DNA from: JALZAA01 sp046724435
GTDB taxonomy: Bacteria > Actinomycetota > Acidimicrobiia > IMCC26256 > JACDBD01
NCBI GenBank assembly: GCA_046724435.1
Contig: JBKOWN010000030.1
Span: forward strand, 1-8,131
Reading direction: 5' to 3'
Length of the DNA stretch: 8,131 bases
The position numbers were made by a program, and so were the translations under genes. The notes beneath the pieces are model-generated. The model saw only the letters and a list, made by a program, of their open reading frames with translations, made no database searches and had not been told where the DNA came from. This document shows, in pieces, positions 6,079 to 8,131 of the stretch (position 1 is its first letter; each line of letters begins with the position of its first letter).

Positions 6079-6123
6079 GTATCCACCATTCTCCACAGGT
6101 TTTCCACCCGCCCCTGTGGAGAA
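6079..6123 (+). repeat. cluster of DnaA-box-like 9-mers with perfect 11-bp inverted repeat
   Basis: TTCTCCACAGG (6089-6099) is exactly inverted as CCTGTGGAGAA (6113-6123) around 13 nt. Each arm carries TTCTCCACA, one mismatch from the E. coli DnaA box TTATCCACA. Two weaker copies (two mismatches each) lie at 6079-6087 and 6100-6108. The three direct copies start 10 and 11 bp apart, so they face the same side of the helix. It may be a DnaA-binding cluster, or simply a hairpin. Confidence 0.5.
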
Positions 6124-6132
6124 CTGGGCTCC

Positions 6133-6157
6133 AGCGCACGCTCCACGCCCGTGCGCT
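6133..6157. promoter_or_regulatory. perfect 8-bp palindrome beside the ligase promoter (possible operator)
   Basis: AGCGCACG (6133-6140) is exactly inverted as CGTGCGCT (6150-6157) with a 9-nt spacer. It ends 3 nt before the putative -10 at 6161, in the place where an operator for a dimeric repressor would act. It could equally be a hairpin. No regulator gene is present in the window. Confidence 0.35.
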
Positions 6158-6160
6158 ACA

Positions 6161-6166
6161 TATGGT
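6161..6166 (+). promoter_or_regulatory. putative -10 hexamer of the ligase gene
   Basis: TATGGT fits TANNNT and sits in the only AT-containing patch of the gap. It would start a transcript around 6173, just before the first pairing segment of the leader. No good -35 is seen. Confidence 0.35.
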
Positions 6167-6174
6167 GAGAGAGA

Positions 6175-6258
6175 GGCGACAATGGCGGCTTTACCGCCCG
6201 TTGTCGCAAAGCCGGAGCTTGCGACGGCGTCAGAGGGAACTGCGAAGGGGGGTCGCCG
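6175..6258 (+). promoter_or_regulatory. structured 5' leader with alternative pairings (candidate riboregulator)
   Basis: Segment 1, GCGACAA (6176-6182), pairs with segment 2, TTGTCGC (6201-6207); an inner GGCGG/CCGCC stem (6184-6188/6194-6198) closes a CTTTA loop. Segment 2 as GTCGCAA (6203-6209) can instead pair with segment 3, TTGCGAC (6219-6225), extended by GC/GC with a CGGA loop and one bulged A. Segment 3 GCGAC (6221-6225) can also pair with segment 4 GTCGC (6252-6256), which lies between the Shine-Dalgarno sequence and the GTG start. The arrangement resembles attenuators and riboswitch expression platforms. I recognise no known aptamer. Confidence 0.4.
6245..6252 (+). promoter_or_regulatory. 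ribosome binding site deciding the GTG start of the ligase
   Basis: AAGGGGGG ends 6 nt before the GTG at 6259. Nothing comparable precedes the in-frame ATG at 6280, so GTG is chosen. Confidence 0.6.
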
Positions 6259-8001
6259 GTGCCGCAGGTGACGAACGAGATGCTCGCCGAGCAGACCGAG
6301 GGACAGACCGTCCCCAGCCGTTTCCTCCAGACCGTCCGATCGCGGCCCGACGCCGTCGCGCTACGGGCCCGGGACGGCGACGGCTGGCAGGAGTCGACCT
6401 ACGCGGAGTACGCCGAGGATGCCTGCCGGATCGCGGCCGGGCTCCAGGAGCTCGGGGTCGGGCGGGGCGACCGGGTGGTGCTGATGATGCGCAACCGGCC
6501 CGAGTTCTGCGTCGCCGACATGGCCGCGCTCCTGGTCGGTGCCACTCCGATCTCGATCTACAACTCGTCCGCCCCGGAGCAGGTGCAATACCTCGCCGGC
6601 CACTGCGACGCCAAGGTCGCGATCCTCGAGGACGTCGGCTACCTCGAGCGGTTCCTCAAAGTGCGCTCCGAGCTCCCGGCCCTCGCGCACATCGTGCTCA
6701 TGGAGGATCCTGACGGCGTCGCACCCGACGACGTGCGCTCCTGGGAGTCGCTGCTCGCGCTCGATCCCGTCGACATCGAGGCCGCGACGAAGATCGCCCA
6801 GCCGTCCGACCTCGCCACCGTCATCTACACCTCAGGGACGACGGGCCCACCCAAGGGCGTGATGCTCGACCACGCCAACATCTGCTGGACGGCTGAGAGC
6901 TTGCGCCTCACGCTCGCGCACGTCTCGCCCGAAGGCCGGCGGTTGGTGTCGTACCTACCGATGGCGCACATCGCCGAGCGCATGACGTCCTACTACCAGC
7001 AGGCGCTGTTCGGCTACGAGGTGACGTCGTGCCCCGAGGCACGCGAGGTGGCGTCGTACTTCCCGCACGTGCACCCCGAGATCATCTTCGCGGTGCCGCG
7101 CATCTGGGAGAAGGTGTACGCCGGGATCCAGGCCGTCGTCGCCGCCGACCCGGCGCAGAAGGAGGTGTTCGAGAGGGCGTTGGAGGCGGGCGACGACAGC
7201 GTGCTGGGCCCGGTCCGCGAGCTGCTCGGGCTCGACCAGGTGATCTCGGCCATCACCGGCGCCGCACCGCTCCCGGTCGAGATCCTCGAGTTCTTCCGCG
7301 CTCTCGGTCTGCCTCTGGCCGAGATCTACGGCATGTCGGAGTCGTCGGGCCCCATGACGTTCGATGCCGTCGAGGTGCGCGTCGGGACGGTGGGGCGCGC
7401 GATCCCGGGGTGCGAGGTGAAGCTGGCCGAGGACAGCGAGGTCATCTGCCGCGGCGGCAACGTGTTCCGCGGCTATCTGAACGATCCCGCCAAGACCGCC
7501 GAGGCGCTCGATGCCGACGGATGGCTCCACTCGGGCGACATCGGCGAGTTCGACGACGACGGCTACCTCCGGATCGTCGACCGCAAGAAGGAGCTGATCA
7601 TCACGGCCGGCGGCAAGAACATCTCACCGGCGAACATCGAGGCGGCGCTCAAGGCGTTCCCGCTGATCGGCCAAGCGGCCGTGATCGGCGACGGACGCCC
7701 GTTCGTCACCGCGCTGCTCGTGCTCGACACGGACGTGGCGCCGGCGTGGGCCAAGCAGCACGGCGTCGGCGGCGCGTCGCTGGCCGATCTGGCCGAGAAC
7801 CCCGACTTGCGCGCGGAGATCGAGCAGGCGGTCGCGGAGACGAACAAGCGCTTCAACAGCGTCGAGCAGGTGAAGAAGTTCGTGCTGCTCGGCGAGGAGT
7901 GGCTCCCCGACTCCGAGGAGCTGACGCCGACCATGAAGCTCAAGCGCCGCGGGATCCACACCAAGTACGCCGACGTGATCGAGGCGCTCTACCAGCGCTG
8001 A
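6259..8001 (+). CDS. long-chain acyl-CoA synthetase (AMP-forming, FadD15-like)
   Basis: This 580-residue enzyme of the adenylate-forming family activates a carboxylic acid with ATP to an acyl-AMP, then to acyl-CoA. The ATP/AMP motif TSGTTGPPK is at 191-199 and YGMSESSG at 357-364. GWLHSGDIGEFDDDGYL (421-437) holds the ribose-binding Asp427, and DRKKELIITAGGKNISP (441-457) is the hinge/linker block. The C-terminal LTPTMKLKRR (555-564) contains the likely catalytic Lys560. SYLPMAHIAERM and FAVPRIWEKVYAGIQ are typical of long-chain fatty-acid ligases rather than acetyl-CoA synthetases, and the length fits. No membrane helix or signal peptide is evident. The GTG start is fixed by AAGGGGGG upstream. 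The gene sits alone behind a highly structured 232-nt leader region, so it is probably its own transcription unit. Chain-length preference cannot be read from sequence. Confidence 0.92.
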   Translation: MPQVTNEMLAEQTEGQTVPSRFLQTVRSRPDAVALRARDGDGWQESTYAEYAEDACRIAAGLQELGVGRGDRVVLMMRNRPEFCVADMAALLVGATPISIYNSSAPEQVQYLAGHCDAKVAILEDVGYLERFLKVRSELPALAHIVLMEDPDGVAPDDVRSWESLLALDPVDIEAATKIAQPSDLATVIYTSGTTGPPKGVMLDHANICWTAESLRLTLAHVSPEGRRLVSYLPMAHIAERMTSYYQQALFGYEVTSCPEAREVASYFPHVHPEIIFAVPRIWEKVYAGIQAVVAADPAQKEVFERALEAGDDSVLGPVRELLGLDQVISAITGAAPLPVEILEFFRALGLPLAEIYGMSESSGPMTFDAVEVRVGTVGRAIPGCEVKLAEDSEVICRGGNVFRGYLNDPAKTAEALDADGWLHSGDIGEFDDDGYLRIVDRKKELIITAGGKNISPANIEAALKAFPLIGQAAVIGDGRPFVTALLVLDTDVAPAWAKQHGVGGASLADLAENPDLRAEIEQAVAETNKRFNSVEQVKKFVLLGEEWLPDSEELTPTMKLKRRGIHTKYADVIEALYQR

Positions 8002-8005
8002 CGCA

Positions 8006-8050
8006 CGATGCGTGCACAGACCATGGCAGTTCTGGTCTATGCACGCATCG
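8006..8050. terminator. bidirectional terminator-like 18-bp hairpin between convergent genes
   Basis: The 18-nt arms 8006-8023 and 8033-8050 are inverted copies around a 9-nt loop, with one exception at 8017/8039. On the + strand RNA that pair is C-A, a mismatch; on the - strand RNA it is G-U, so the stem is continuous only there. It starts 4 nt after the ligase stop and covers the last codons and TAG of the minus-strand gene. There is no T-run on either side. Confidence 0.55.
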
Positions 8051-8131
8051 GAGACTTGCGCCGGTGTTCGATCGCCAGGTCGGCGATGTCGGACATGATC
8101 TCGGCGAGCTTGTAGTCCTTCGGCGTGAAGA
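8037..8131 (-). CDS. C-terminal end of an unrecognised minus-strand protein (partial)
   Basis: Reading leftward from the window edge, the minus strand gives 30 residues, FTPKDYKLAEIMSDIADLAIEH followed by RRKSPMRA, then TAG at 8039-8037. The composition is that of a charged C-terminal helix, and codons follow the local preference for G or C in third position. The convergent orientation and the hairpin over its stop codon support a real gene end. Too little is visible to name a family; the start lies beyond the window. Confidence 0.6.
   Translation of the reverse strand, partial: FTPKDYKLAEIMSDIADLAIEHRRKSPMRA

Noticed and set aside
6079..6123. Chromosomal origin of replication
   Set aside because: Only four imperfect DnaA-like boxes, no AT-rich unwinding region, and no dnaA, dnaN, parAB or similar neighbours.
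6203..6225. Cyclic-di-GMP-I (GEMM) riboswitch, suggested by the CGCAAAGCC string
   Set aside because: The other conserved parts (the GGGCAAACC-like upstream strand, the GNRA loop and the second helix core) are not visible. A covariance-model scan would settle it.
6162..6713. A + strand open frame crossing the leader and the start of the ligase gene
   Set aside because: It gives an Arg/Gly-rich product with no recognisable motif and overlaps the well-supported ligase frame for most of its length.

Overview
The window is very GC-rich, densely coded and almost entirely on the + strand, with short gaps between genes. This looks like a chromosomal stretch of a high-GC actinobacterium (Actinomycetota). 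The best taxonomic clue is a tiny acyl-CoA carboxylase epsilon-subunit gene directly behind a carboxyltransferase beta-subunit gene, a typically actinobacterial arrangement. Two genes also start right after a TANNNT hexamer, as leaderless actinobacterial mRNAs do. Acidimicrobiia or a relative is a guess, not shown.

Layout: (1) 1-1798 holds three small integral membrane proteins: a 5'-truncated four-helix protein, a DUF4389 protein, and a second four-helix protein that is a clear paralogue of the first. (2) 1824-4838 holds acyl-CoA carboxylase beta chain, epsilon chain and a calcineurin-like metallophosphoesterase, spaced 7 and 14 nt apart and probably one transcript. (3) 4890-6026 is a CaiB/BaiF (class III) CoA-transferase with its own leaderless start. 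(4) 6027-6258 is a 232-nt non-coding gap, unusually full of inverted repeats: a stop-codon-spanning stem, a cluster of DnaA-box-like 9-mers, a perfect 8-bp palindrome beside a putative -10, and a leader whose segments can pair in mutually exclusive ways. (5) 6259-8001 is a long-chain acyl-CoA synthetase (FadD15-like). (6) 8037-8131 is the C-terminal end of an unrecognised minus-strand gene, converging on the ligase across a shared 18-bp hairpin.

Regions 2, 3 and 5 share acyl-CoA chemistry. The ligase activates carboxylic acids, the CoA-transferase moves CoA between acids, and the carboxylase makes a methylmalonyl/malonyl-type CoA once paired with a biotinylated alpha subunit that is not in this window. 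The membrane-protein cassette has no visible metabolic link to them. I found no tRNA, rRNA, CRISPR array, insertion sequence or phage gene. The features most worth checking are the leader of the ligase gene, the DnaA-box-like cluster, the aliphatic residue at the carboxylase specificity position, and the paralogue-DUF4389-paralogue cassette.
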